From Algorimicrobium sediminis (GTDB taxonomy: Bacteria; Bacteroidota; Bacteroidia; Flavobacteriales; Flavobacteriaceae): a stretch of 64,000 bases of DNA. The translations under genes were made by a program, and so were the position numbers. A model generated the notes under the pieces. It ran no database searches. It saw only the letters and a program-made list of their open reading frames with translations, and had not been told where the DNA came from. Below are positions 51,152 to 59,154 of this stretch, piece by piece. Position 1 is the stretch's first letter. Each line of letters opens with the position of its first letter. The stretch spans positions 1-64,000 of the forward strand of contig NZ_JBHULS010000002.1 in assembly GCF_042684585.1 (NCBI RefSeq), written 5' to 3'.

Positions 51152-52297
51152 TTATTTTACAAGTCTGATACCAGCAAACTGCCACCGCATGTCTGGGTGA
51201 AAAAAGTTTCGGTATGTATTTCTACTGTGGTTTGCTACGGTGGCTACAGAAGCGCCACGCAATACCATTTGATTTATCATAAATTTTCCGTTGTATTCCC
51301 CTAGGGCTCCGGGTGCTTTAGAAAAATTTGGGTAAGGTAAGTAGGCGCTGTTGGTCCATTCCCAGAGTTGTCCGTACGAGAATTTATTGGCCGCCACCTC
51401 CCATTCAAACTCGGTTGGTAGGCGCATTTGTTTCCATTCGGCAAAGGCAAAGGCCTCGTAAAAACTAACGTGCATAACCGGTTTATTTTTATCTATTGGT
51501 GCAAAACCATCTAATGTATATTGGTGCCACACGCCCTCTATTTGGTGCCAATACATAGGAGCCTGAATAGCGTGCTGTTGTATATAATCCCAGCCTTCAG
51601 CATGCCATAAATTAAAATTGTTGTAGCCCCCAGCTTCTATAAATTGTAAAAACTCGCCATTACTAACTAGTTGGTTACAAATGTCAAATTCCTCTAAAAA
51701 CACCTGGTGCCTTCCTAACTCATTGTCGTAGCAAAATCCCGTACCCTCGTGTCCTATTTTGTACAAACCTTCCGGTATGTTAACAAAGGTAGCAGCTGGC
51801 TGCACCGGTTTAAGCTCCAAATTATTTTGAATAGCAGGAAATGTTGGCTGATTTCCTAAAATATAGGTAATGTCGTAATAAAATAATTCTTGATGTTGTT
51901 GCTCATGTTGAATTCCTAATTCCAATACTTTGCAAGCTTCTTCCGAAGGATTTGACTTTAAAAACAAGCCTATTTGCTCATCTATATAAGCGCGATACTG
52001 GTACACTTCCTGAACGGATGGACGCGTCATTAAACCCCGATTAGGGCGAAGCACCCGCGAACCAGCATTGTTGTAATAGCTATTAAATAGATACGCAAAA
52101 TCTGCATTAAACACCTTGTAATTACTAACATATTTACACAATACAAACTGTTCAAAAAACCAAGTGGTGTGCGCTAGGTGCCACTTTGGTGGCGACACAA
52201 AAATGGCGGGTTGCACAGAATAGTCTTCTGTTGCAAGTGGTTTGCAAATTTCTACAAATCGGTTTCTGGTTATTTGAAATTGTGCTTCTAAAGTCAT
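51152..52297 (-). CDS. egtB: Ergothioneine biosynthesis sulfoxide synthase EgtB
   Basis: An N-terminal DinB-like domain has PPKWHLAHTTWFFEQFVL and HEQQHQELFYYD, giving the His ligands for non-haem iron. The C-terminal formylglycine-generating-enzyme-like domain has NVSFYEAFAFAEWKQMRLPTE-like residues (HVSFYEAFAFAEW, RLPTEFEWE) and RNTYRNFFHPDMRWQFAGIRL. At 381 residues it is normal length. It joins Cys or gamma-Glu-Cys to hercynine with oxygen. No gene for the C-S lyase EgtE is seen in the window. Confidence 0.9.
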   Translation of the reverse strand: MTLEAQFQITRNRFVEICKPLATEDYSVQPAIFVSPPKWHLAHTTWFFEQFVLCKYVSNYKVFNADFAYLFNSYYNNAGSRVLRPNRGLMTRPSVQEVYQYRAYIDEQIGLFLKSNPSEEACKVLELGIQHEQQHQELFYYDITYILGNQPTFPAIQNNLELKPVQPAATFVNIPEGLYKIGHEGTGFCYDNELGRHQVFLEEFDICNQLVSNGEFLQFIEAGGYNNFNLWHAEGWDYIQQHAIQAPMYWHQIEGVWHQYTLDGFAPIDKNKPVMHVSFYEAFAFAEWKQMRLPTEFEWEVAANKFSYGQLWEWTNSAYLPYPNFSKAPGALGEYNGKFMINQMVLRGASVATVANHSRNTYRNFFHPDMRWQFAGIRLVK

Positions 52298-53515
52298 TTA
52301 TATCAGTTCTGTTTCAATTATTACATCGCTTTGCAAGGTTTTATGTACGGGGCATTTAGATGCTATTTCCATAAGACGTTGGCGTTGCGTTTGGTCCAAA
52401 TTACCGATTAGCTTTAGGCGTTTTTGTAAAAAATCCATGCGCATGGGTTTTTCAATATCCAACATTAAATCGGTACTGTGTTTTTTTGAGTAGGTAATAT
52501 AAGCATAAACTTCCTTTAAATCCCAGTTCTTTCGTTCTGCGTATAATTTTAAAGTCATAACGGTGCAAGCAGCCAGTCCAGCACTTAAATAATCGTAAGG
52601 CGAAGGGCCAAAATCGTTGCCTCCAACCGATTCTGGTTCGTCTGCAATAAAGGCGTGTTTTTTAGTTTGTATGTTGGTAGTAAAGTTTTCTTCCTGTAAA
52701 TTTAAGTGTGCTACCAATTGCTCTCCGTCTGTGTCCAGCATGGCATTATCTTGGGGCTCGAAATAACGTTGCACCCAACTGCCAATAACGTTACCCACAT
52801 AAAGACTATCTTGGCTGTTGGTAAGTAAATGATCCGCCCCATCCAGACTAATAAAACTTTTAGGATGATGGGCGTTTTGGTATAATTTTTCGGCGTTTTT
52901 AATGGCAACAATGTTATCGAAGGGCGCATGCATGATAAGGAGTGGTTTGCGTAAATTTTTAGTAACCTCTGGCAAATTGGTTTTACTAAAATCCTCTACA
53001 AACGCCGTATCAATTTTAAAGGGCCTACCGCCTATATGAACCTCTACTTCACCTTTGGCCGCAACCTCATCCAAACCGTGAGAAAACAATTTGGTAACAT
53101 GTCCAACCGTAGCTGGCGCTCCCACAGTAGCCACCGCTTTTATGTTATTAAGTAATGAAGCCGCCTTAATAACAGCAGCACCTCCCAAGGAATGACCTAC
53201 CAATAAGCTAGGCGCCATATAATAATTTTGCAAATAGGTGTTTACGGCAAGCAAATCGGATACGTTGGCTGAAAAATGACTTTCAGAAAAACGCCCTTCG
53301 CTACGACCAAGACCCGTAAAATCGAAACGTACTACGGCAAAACCATGATTAGTTAAGGCCCTACTAATATTTTTTACAGCACTTAAAGAGCTGGTGCAGG
53401 TAAAACAATGTGCAAACACGGCAAAATTGGAAGGCTTTTGGTTGGCAGGCAGTTCCAAATAGGCTTGTAAATTGTATCCTTTTTCATTTTCAATATTGAG
53501 TTTCTTACTTTTCAT
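52298..53515 (-). CDS. Alpha/beta hydrolase - OsmC fusion
   Basis: Residues about 1-250 are a serine hydrolase with FAHCFTCTSS, GHSLGGAAVIKA (nucleophile elbow) and HAPFDNIV/GADHLL for the Asp and His. Residues about 260-405 are OsmC-like, with ESVGGNDFGPSPYDYLSAGLAACTVMTLKLYAERKNW (spanning about 293-329) and CPVHKTL. The paired Cys (in AACTV and CPVH) are the peroxidatic residues of OsmC/Ohr proteins. Such fusions are known in Bacteroidota. It stops 1 bp before the EgtB gene and is in the redox-repair island; peroxide or acyl-peroxide removal is likely. Confidence 0.88.
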   Translation of the reverse strand: MKSKKLNIENEKGYNLQAYLELPANQKPSNFAVFAHCFTCTSSLSAVKNISRALTNHGFAVVRFDFTGLGRSEGRFSESHFSANVSDLLAVNTYLQNYYMAPSLLVGHSLGGAAVIKAASLLNNIKAVATVGAPATVGHVTKLFSHGLDEVAAKGEVEVHIGGRPFKIDTAFVEDFSKTNLPEVTKNLRKPLLIMHAPFDNIVAIKNAEKLYQNAHHPKSFISLDGADHLLTNSQDSLYVGNVIGSWVQRYFEPQDNAMLDTDGEQLVAHLNLQEENFTTNIQTKKHAFIADEPESVGGNDFGPSPYDYLSAGLAACTVMTLKLYAERKNWDLKEVYAYITYSKKHSTDLMLDIEKPMRMDFLQKRLKLIGNLDQTQRQRLMEIASKCPVHKTLQSDVIIETELI

Positions 53516-54027
53516 GTTTTTAAATTCATTAATTTTTCCTGATTCGTATGGACTGAAAATTCCTGTAAAAGCAAATGTAACTTTGGGTTTATATACTTTT
53601 TACAAAAGGGTTTATCTGGATTTTTAATATAATAATTTTGAAGGTCTTGACGCGATGCTTTAAACGCTTTAAATGGCAGCACCTGGGTTACCAAATTTTT
53701 AAACGTACTGGATTTAAATTCAGTAAGCAACATATTGGCTTCGGTAAATTGCGCTTCCGAAAAAGTATAAACCGCCGAGCGGTATTTGGAACGCATGCTA
53801 TGATTGACACTGCTTTTATGGGTTAGTAAATGAATATTTATTAAAACCTTTAAAGGAATAACTTGCTTGTTAAAATATACAATTACTGCCTCCGAGAATG
53901 TACTCGAATCTTTTTCGGAGGCCACAAAACCTTGCGCGACGCAGTCCACACCTTTTAGTGCTTGAAAAACCGCTTCGGTACACCAATGACAACCACCGCC
54001 CAATGCTATTTTCGTTAAATTAGTCAT
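53512..54027 (-). CDS. Divergent MsrA-like peptide-methionine (S)-S-oxide reductase
   Basis: A 171-residue MsrA relative with GGGCHWCTEAVFQALKGV at the N-terminus. The usual Phe after the catalytic Cys is His. The GHAE-containing loop of MsrA is replaced by a shortened STFSEAVIVYF, and the RSAIFY motif appears as YRSAVY. The catalytic Cys (about residue 13) is kept. It probably still reduces methionine sulfoxide but with changed substrate preference. Its end overlaps the OsmC-fusion start by 4 bp. Confidence 0.85.
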   Translation of the reverse strand: MTNLTKIALGGGCHWCTEAVFQALKGVDCVAQGFVASEKDSSTFSEAVIVYFNKQVIPLKVLINIHLLTHKSSVNHSMRSKYRSAVYTFSEAQFTEANMLLTEFKSSTFKNLVTQVLPFKAFKASRQDLQNYYIKNPDKPFCKKYINPKLHLLLQEFSVHTNQEKLMNLKT

Positions 54028-54030
54028 GTA

Positions 54031-54315
54031 CTAGCTAGAAACCACTTGTACTCCTTTCCAAAAAGCCACTCTGTTTTTTATACCTTTAGCTAAATTAGAC
54101 ACCTCTGGGTAAAACCAAGCAGCATCTGGATTTTCTTCCCCATTTACTGCTATGGTGTAATATGAAGCTTCTCCTTTCCATGGGCAAGTGGTACGTGTGT
54201 TACTGGGTTTAAAAAAAGATTTGTTTATACTTTCGTGTGGAAAATAATGATTATTTTCTATAACTACAGTATCGTTGCTTTCGGCAATGATTTGATTATT
54301 CCAAATTGCTTTCAT
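54031..54315 (-). CDS. DUF427 protein
   Basis: A 94-residue DUF427 protein with MKAIWNNQIIAESNDTVVIENNHYFP, TTCPWKGEASYY and AAWFYPEVS, which are the family signatures. The function is unknown; the fold is a small beta-tent. It lies 3 bp before the divergent MsrA gene and 42 bp after another msrA, so it travels with the repair genes. Confidence 0.87.
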   Translation of the reverse strand: MKAIWNNQIIAESNDTVVIENNHYFPHESINKSFFKPSNTRTTCPWKGEASYYTIAVNGEENPDAAWFYPEVSNLAKGIKNRVAFWKGVQVVSS

Positions 54316-54357
54316 AATGTATTATTTTACGGTTAACACCTATTTTTTTGCTTCAAT

Positions 54358-54852
54358 TTAAATAAAGCTATCACTAAAACGCTCAAAATGGCAGGTGTAT
54401 CCATCTGGTTTTTTCTGTAAGTAATCTTGATGCTCGGGTTCTGCTGGCCAGAACTGGGTGTAAGGCTCCAATGTTGTTACCACATCTGCTTCCCATTTCT
54501 TGGAGTTGTTTACCACTTTTATCATGGTTTCGGCTTCTGTTTTCTCGGTTTCATTTTGAAAAAATATAGCCGACCGGTAGCTAGAACCAATATCATTACC
54601 CTGCCTATCTATTGTAGTAGGGTTGTGTATTCGGAAGAAATAATCTAGTAACTGCTTAAACGATGTTTCCGTTTCGTTGTACGTTATTTCAATACCCTCG
54701 GCATGTCCTGGATGGTTTTTGTAGGTAGGATTATCATTAATTCCACCAATGTAACCAACTTCGGTGTCTATAACGCCCTTTTGGTTTCGAAATAACTCCT
54801 CCATTCCCCAAAAACAGCCTCCTGCTAAATATGCTTTTTTATAATTTTTCAT
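54358..54852 (-). CDS. msrA: Peptide-methionine (S)-S-oxide reductase MsrA
   Basis: A standard MsrA of 164 residues: AGGCFWGMEELF (catalytic Cys at 13), VGYIGG, HPGHAEGIEITYN, HNPTTIDRQGNDIGSSYRSAIFF and EPEHQDYL. Besides Cys13 only one further Cys is present (YTCHFERF), so it may depend on thioredoxin or a single resolving Cys near the C-terminus. It is the second of three MsrA-type genes within 4 kb. Confidence 0.92.
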   Translation of the reverse strand: MKNYKKAYLAGGCFWGMEELFRNQKGVIDTEVGYIGGINDNPTYKNHPGHAEGIEITYNETETSFKQLLDYFFRIHNPTTIDRQGNDIGSSYRSAIFFQNETEKTEAETMIKVVNNSKKWEADVVTTLEPYTQFWPAEPEHQDYLQKKPDGYTCHFERFSDSFI

Positions 54853-54919
54853 TATTTTATGTGTTTATACTTACTTGTTTGTTTTACCATTTCAATTTTA
54901 TAATTAGTTATTTTAAGCT

Positions 54920-56494
54920 TTAGGAACTACATGATAGCATGGAACAACCCACCTTATATTTCGCCCAATCTGGCCTTTTTGCAAACCACTGTTGGTTATG
55001 TGGCTGCTCGTGGTAGGGTTGTTTTAGTAACTTAAAAAATGTATCAATTAAACTATAATCCCCTTGATTAGCCGCGTCTATGGCTAATTGTGCCATGTAA
55101 TTTCGCAATACATATTTTGGATTTATTGTATTCATAAATTCTTGTCGTGCTGTATGAGGCATTGTTTCTTTTTGCAAACGCTTGGCATAGGCCTCAAACC
55201 AGTGTACCCATTGTTGCTTAATAGCGGCCGTTATTTTTGAAGGTTCGTAAAAGGCATCTTTAATTAGGGCGCTTCCCTGCTCGGGCTGTTCTTTTTTAAA
55301 ATTAGCCAGATTTCTAAAAAAAATAGTCATATCGGTTTCTGCCAGCTGCAAAACAGTTTCCAGATCTTGAACAAGCTGGGCGTCTTGGTCATGCTCCAGT
55401 TGCAAGCCCAATTTTTGTCGCATCATAACCAACGATTCCAACTCGAAATCTGTTTTATACTTATTAAGAATAGCTTCTAAAGCGGTTGCGTCCTCAATTA
55501 ACGGATAGAGCGCATTGGCCAATTGGTACAAATTCCACAATCCCATATTGGGTTGGTTACCAAATCGATACCGTTTATGCTGGCTATCGGTGGTATTAGG
55601 TGTCCAGCCAAAATTAAAATCTTCCAACCAACCGTACGGACCATAATCTATGGTTAATCCTAAAACAGACATGTTATCGGTATTCATAACCCCATGCACA
55701 AACCCAACGCGTTGCCAATGTATTATCATGTGCAGGGTACGCGTTGCAACTTCTTGAAAAAACTGTAAATAGGTTTCTTTTGAAGCTGCTCCTAAATGCG
55801 AAAAATGATGCTTAATAGTATAGTTTACCAAAGTTTTCAAGGTCTTTATATCCTGTCGGGCTGCTAAAATTTCGTAATTTCCAAAACGTAAAAAACTTGG
55901 CGCAACTCTGGTAACAACAGCGCCTTTCTCGTAGGCTGCATTGCCGTTGTAAAGTATGTCGCGTAGCACCATATCGCCTGTTAAGGCCAAGGATAATGCT
56001 CGGGTTGTTGGCACACCCAAGTAGTGCATAGCCTCGCTGCATAAGTATTCCCTAACCGATGACCGCAGTACTGCCAATCCGTCTGCCGTTCTAGAATAAG
56101 GTGTTTTTCCAGCCCCTTTTAATTGCAAGGCCCAGCGGTTGTTATTGTGTTCAATTTCGCATAAATTAATGGCACGACCATCGCCCAATTGTCCGGCCCA
56201 TCTTCCAAATTGATGCCCCCCATAACACATAGCATAGGGCTTGGTATTTGGTAAAATACTATTGCCAGTAAAGGTTTTTACAAAGGCCTCTGTTTTGGCA
56301 TCTGCCTCCGTTAAACCTAAATTTTTCAACATATTTTTAGAAACGTGTATGAGCTCTGGTTGCGCCGTTTTTTTGGGATTAACATACGAAAAACAGGCCT
56401 GTAAAACCTGTCGGGAATTGGTGTCCACAATCGGGTCTGCAGGTAATTCCTTTGTAAACTGGTCCTGTATATTTAAATTAAGATGTTTGGTCAT
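54920..56494 (-). CDS. selO: SelO (YdiU) protein adenylyltransferase
   Basis: A 524-residue pseudokinase-fold protein with ACFSYVNPKKTAQPELIHVS, MCYGGHQFGRWAGQLGDGRAI, LQLKGAGKTPYSRTADGLAVLRSSVREYLCSEAMH (split over residues 121-160), VHGVMNTDNMSVLGLTIDYGPYG and the C-terminal CSMLSCSS. SelO transfers AMP to proteins and takes part in the response to oxidative stress; the C-terminal Cys replaces the selenocysteine of animal homologues. It is next to the msrA/msrB genes, which fits that role. Confidence 0.92.
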   Translation of the reverse strand: MTKHLNLNIQDQFTKELPADPIVDTNSRQVLQACFSYVNPKKTAQPELIHVSKNMLKNLGLTEADAKTEAFVKTFTGNSILPNTKPYAMCYGGHQFGRWAGQLGDGRAINLCEIEHNNNRWALQLKGAGKTPYSRTADGLAVLRSSVREYLCSEAMHYLGVPTTRALSLALTGDMVLRDILYNGNAAYEKGAVVTRVAPSFLRFGNYEILAARQDIKTLKTLVNYTIKHHFSHLGAASKETYLQFFQEVATRTLHMIIHWQRVGFVHGVMNTDNMSVLGLTIDYGPYGWLEDFNFGWTPNTTDSQHKRYRFGNQPNMGLWNLYQLANALYPLIEDATALEAILNKYKTDFELESLVMMRQKLGLQLEHDQDAQLVQDLETVLQLAETDMTIFFRNLANFKKEQPEQGSALIKDAFYEPSKITAAIKQQWVHWFEAYAKRLQKETMPHTARQEFMNTINPKYVLRNYMAQLAIDAANQGDYSLIDTFFKLLKQPYHEQPHNQQWFAKRPDWAKYKVGCSMLSCSS

Positions 56495-56719
56495 GTTACA
56501 AAATTACGGGTTGTTTATTTGGTTTGCTGCTTTTAGCATTAAGAAACAACCGGTTATAGTGGTATAAGTTACACAATTTGACTCCAAATTTGCAGCGATT
56601 TAACACATTTAAACAACCATTAGGATTGTTTTACAGCGTTAAAAAACCAAAAAAACAATCTGTTATACAGAATCTTACAGGTTTTAAAAGCAGCATTCTA
56701 GTAGGCTGTTTTTTTTGTG

Positions 56720-57268
56720 CTATTTTAACTTTTTAGCTTGTTGCTTTTCTAACCACCTTAATTTAGGTACAATAATATTGGTGCAGTAAGCAGCCGTTTT
56801 ATTCGTTTCATAATAATTTTGGTGCGCGGTTTCCGCTTCATAAAAAATGGTAGCAGGAGCGAGTTCGGTATATAGCGTTTGTGCAGGTTCCAATGTTTTT
56901 TCAAATTGCTTTAAAACCAAAATAGCAGCTTTTTGCTGTGCTGTATTTTGATAAAAAATAACCGAACGATATTGCGAGCCATAACTACCTAAATGTTGCG
57001 TTTTATATGAAATAGTTGGGTTGTGTGCCTTTAGGAATAAGGTTAACAAACTGGTATAGCTTATTATTTCTGGCTGGAACCTAATCCGTACAATTTCGGC
57101 ATGACCTGTAAGCCCCGAACTTACCTCGCGATACGTTGGCCTTCCCGGAACCGTGCCGCCCATATATCCCGAAGTAACCTCTTTTACACCAATGACGTTT
57201 TTAAAAAAAGCATCCCAGCACCAAAAGCACCCGGCTCCCACTGTGGCTATTGGCAAACTTACAGCCAT
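56720..57268 (-). CDS. msrA: Peptide-methionine (S)-S-oxide reductase MsrA, third copy
   Basis: A 182-residue MsrA with GAGCFWCWDAFFKNVIGV (Cys14 and Cys17), TSGYMGG, GLTGHAEIVRIRF, HNPTISYKTQHLGSYGSQYRSVIFY and AETAHQNYY. The CxxC-like pair at the active site differs from the GCFWG form of the neighbouring MsrA. No signal peptide is visible. The 3' side of the coding region lies 2 bp downstream of msrB, so the two form an MsrB-MsrA pair. Confidence 0.9.
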   Translation of the reverse strand: MAVSLPIATVGAGCFWCWDAFFKNVIGVKEVTSGYMGGTVPGRPTYREVSSGLTGHAEIVRIRFQPEIISYTSLLTLFLKAHNPTISYKTQHLGSYGSQYRSVIFYQNTAQQKAAILVLKQFEKTLEPAQTLYTELAPATIFYEAETAHQNYYETNKTAAYCTNIIVPKLRWLEKQQAKKLK

Positions 57269-57270
57269 GG

Positions 57271-57729
57271 TTAGGTTGTACTGCTTTCTTTTTGAAGCAC
57301 CAAGGATTCCGAGTTTACACAGTAACGCAAGCCACTGGGCTCTGGACCATCTGGAAATACATGCCCTAAGTGACTATCGCAGGTATTACACATAATTTCA
57401 ACACGCACCATACCAAACGATGTGTCTTTTTCGTACTTAATGGCATTTGGTTTTATAGGTTGGGTAAAACTTGGCCAACCAGAACTAGAATTAAATTTTA
57501 TAGAAGAATCGAAAAGCGGGGCTTGACAACAAACACAATTGTATTTTCCTGCTTCATGAACACTGCATAAAGCACCTGTTCCCGCCATTTCCGTGCCTTT
57601 TTTTCTGGTAATTCGAAACTGCTCATCTGTTAAAACAGCGCGCCATTGCGCCTCTGTTTTTTCCACGCGATAGTCTGGCGTGGGGTTGCCATTTACACTA
57701 TAATTAATTACGTCTTTCCATGTTATCAT
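57271..57729 (-). CDS. msrB: Peptide-methionine (R)-S-oxide reductase MsrB
   Basis: The ATG at 57729 (MITWKDVI) is preferred to an upstream start at 57801, which adds 24 unconserved residues. Zinc-binding pairs CVCC and CNTC are present, with SGWPSF, GHVFPDGP and the catalytic RYCVNSESL. It reduces the R-form of methionine sulfoxide. It is followed after 2 bp by an MsrA gene handling the S-form, the usual pairing. It is cytoplasmic: no signal peptide. Confidence 0.92.
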   Translation of the reverse strand: MITWKDVINYSVNGNPTPDYRVEKTEAQWRAVLTDEQFRITRKKGTEMAGTGALCSVHEAGKYNCVCCQAPLFDSSIKFNSSSGWPSFTQPIKPNAIKYEKDTSFGMVRVEIMCNTCDSHLGHVFPDGPEPSGLRYCVNSESLVLQKESSTT

Positions 57730-57954
57730 AAACTTATGTTGCTTTAATATGTTATATATTACTGGTAATTGTTTGCTGTAAAAGATACAATAAATACCCA
57801 AGTTTTAGGGCCAAACGACCTCTGTTTCCATTTGGTTTATATTGGTCTTAAAACCACTTAAAACCTTACACGACAGCATTAGTTTTAAATGGCTGTATTT
57901 TTTTTGAAATTTTTGAGTATTTTGTACGTCTAAACACGTCTGAAAACCGACTAT

Positions 57955-59154
57955 ATGACACCTCTTATTAGCAAAGCCGAAACCTATGTTTTTAATTTAT
58001 TTAAAGATGCTTTAGATCCGTCTTTTTTGTATCATAATTTAACGCACACCCAACGTGTGTTAAAAAGTGTTCGGGAAATTATAGCGCACAGTCCCGTTTT
58101 AGAGGAAGATGCTGAAATACTGGAACTAGCGGCTATTTTTCATGATACTGGGTATACCAAAACTATAGATGATCATGAAGCCGAAAGTGCTAAAATTGCT
58201 GAAAGCTTTTTACGAGAACATCAAGTAAGCCCTGCTAAAATTAACGCAGTAAAAAACTGTATTTTGGCTACCGAATTTGATTACAGCCCAAAAACGCTTC
58301 ACGAAAAAATACTGCGCGATGCCGATGCCTCTCACTTTGGTAAAGATTATTTTAACGAGGCTAGCGAATTTTTAAGAAAAGAATTGGAAATTCAGGGTGT
58401 TGCCACGTTTTCGCCAGGCGAGTGGCTGGATGAAAATATTAAAATGCTTTCCGAAAAACATGAATTTTACACGGATTATGCACTAAAAAATTGGCAAGAA
58501 CAAAAAGAAAAAAATCTGGCTAATCTGATTGCTTCTAAAAATAAATTCAATAAAAAACTAAAAAAAGAAAAGCTAAAAGCTAAATATAAAGCACAATTTA
58601 AAAGCGAAAGTCCTGAACGTGGTATTCAAACATTTTACAGAGTAGCCTTACGAAACCATATAAAATTAAGCGATATAGCCGATACAAAAGCTAATATTTT
58701 ACTGTCGGTTAATGCCATTATCTTATCGCTGGTTATTTCAAATTTATTCTCCAAATTGGACAATCCTTCTAACGCCTATTTGGTAATACCTACGGTTATT
58801 TTTGTAACCTTTAGTGTTATTTCCATAATACTATCGGTTATTGCCACCCGCCCAAATGTAACGCGCGGCGAATTTACCAAAGCCGATATTGAAGAAAAAC
58901 GTGTAAACTTAAGCTTCTTTGGAAACTTTCATAAAATGAAGTTGGAGGAGTTTGAATGGGCTATAAATGAACTATTAAAAGACAAAAATTACGTTTACAA
59001 TTCGCTTACAAAGGATTTATATTTTTTAGGAAAAGTACTGGATAGAAAATACCGAATTTTACGAATTACCTATTCCATTTTCATGATTGGCATTGTTATT
59101 TCGGTATTGGCCTTTGCCATATCGTTTAAAATGCACAATTTTAGTTTTTTATAA
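57955..59154 (+). CDS. HD-domain protein with PycTM (Pycsar effector-type) membrane domain
   Basis: Residues about 20-185 are an HD phosphohydrolase domain: His pair in YHNLTHTQRV, FHDTGYT (His-Asp) and LRDADASHFG. A charged helical linker with many Lys (about 185-215) leads to a PycTM/DUF5706 domain with IKLSDIADTKANILLSVNAIILSLVIS and three or four helices (about 245-300 and 372-395). PycTM domains are the membrane-disrupting effectors of Pycsar anti-phage systems; there the partner is a pyrimidine cyclase. No cyclase is in the window, and HD-fused forms are common in Flavobacteriaceae. It overlaps the converging GAF-protein gene by 14 bp. Confidence 0.85.
   Translation: MTPLISKAETYVFNLFKDALDPSFLYHNLTHTQRVLKSVREIIAHSPVLEEDAEILELAAIFHDTGYTKTIDDHEAESAKIAESFLREHQVSPAKINAVKNCILATEFDYSPKTLHEKILRDADASHFGKDYFNEASEFLRKELEIQGVATFSPGEWLDENIKMLSEKHEFYTDYALKNWQEQKEKNLANLIASKNKFNKKLKKEKLKAKYKAQFKSESPERGIQTFYRVALRNHIKLSDIADTKANILLSVNAIILSLVISNLFSKLDNPSNAYLVIPTVIFVTFSVISIILSVIATRPNVTRGEFTKADIEEKRVNLSFFGNFHKMKLEEFEWAINELLKDKNYVYNSLTKDLYFLGKVLDRKYRILRITYSIFMIGIVISVLAFAISFKMHNFSFL

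Noticed and set aside
56680..56715. Hairpin-like CAGC/GCTG with eight T on the + strand
   Set aside because: The stem is only 4 bp and no + strand gene lies upstream for which it could serve.
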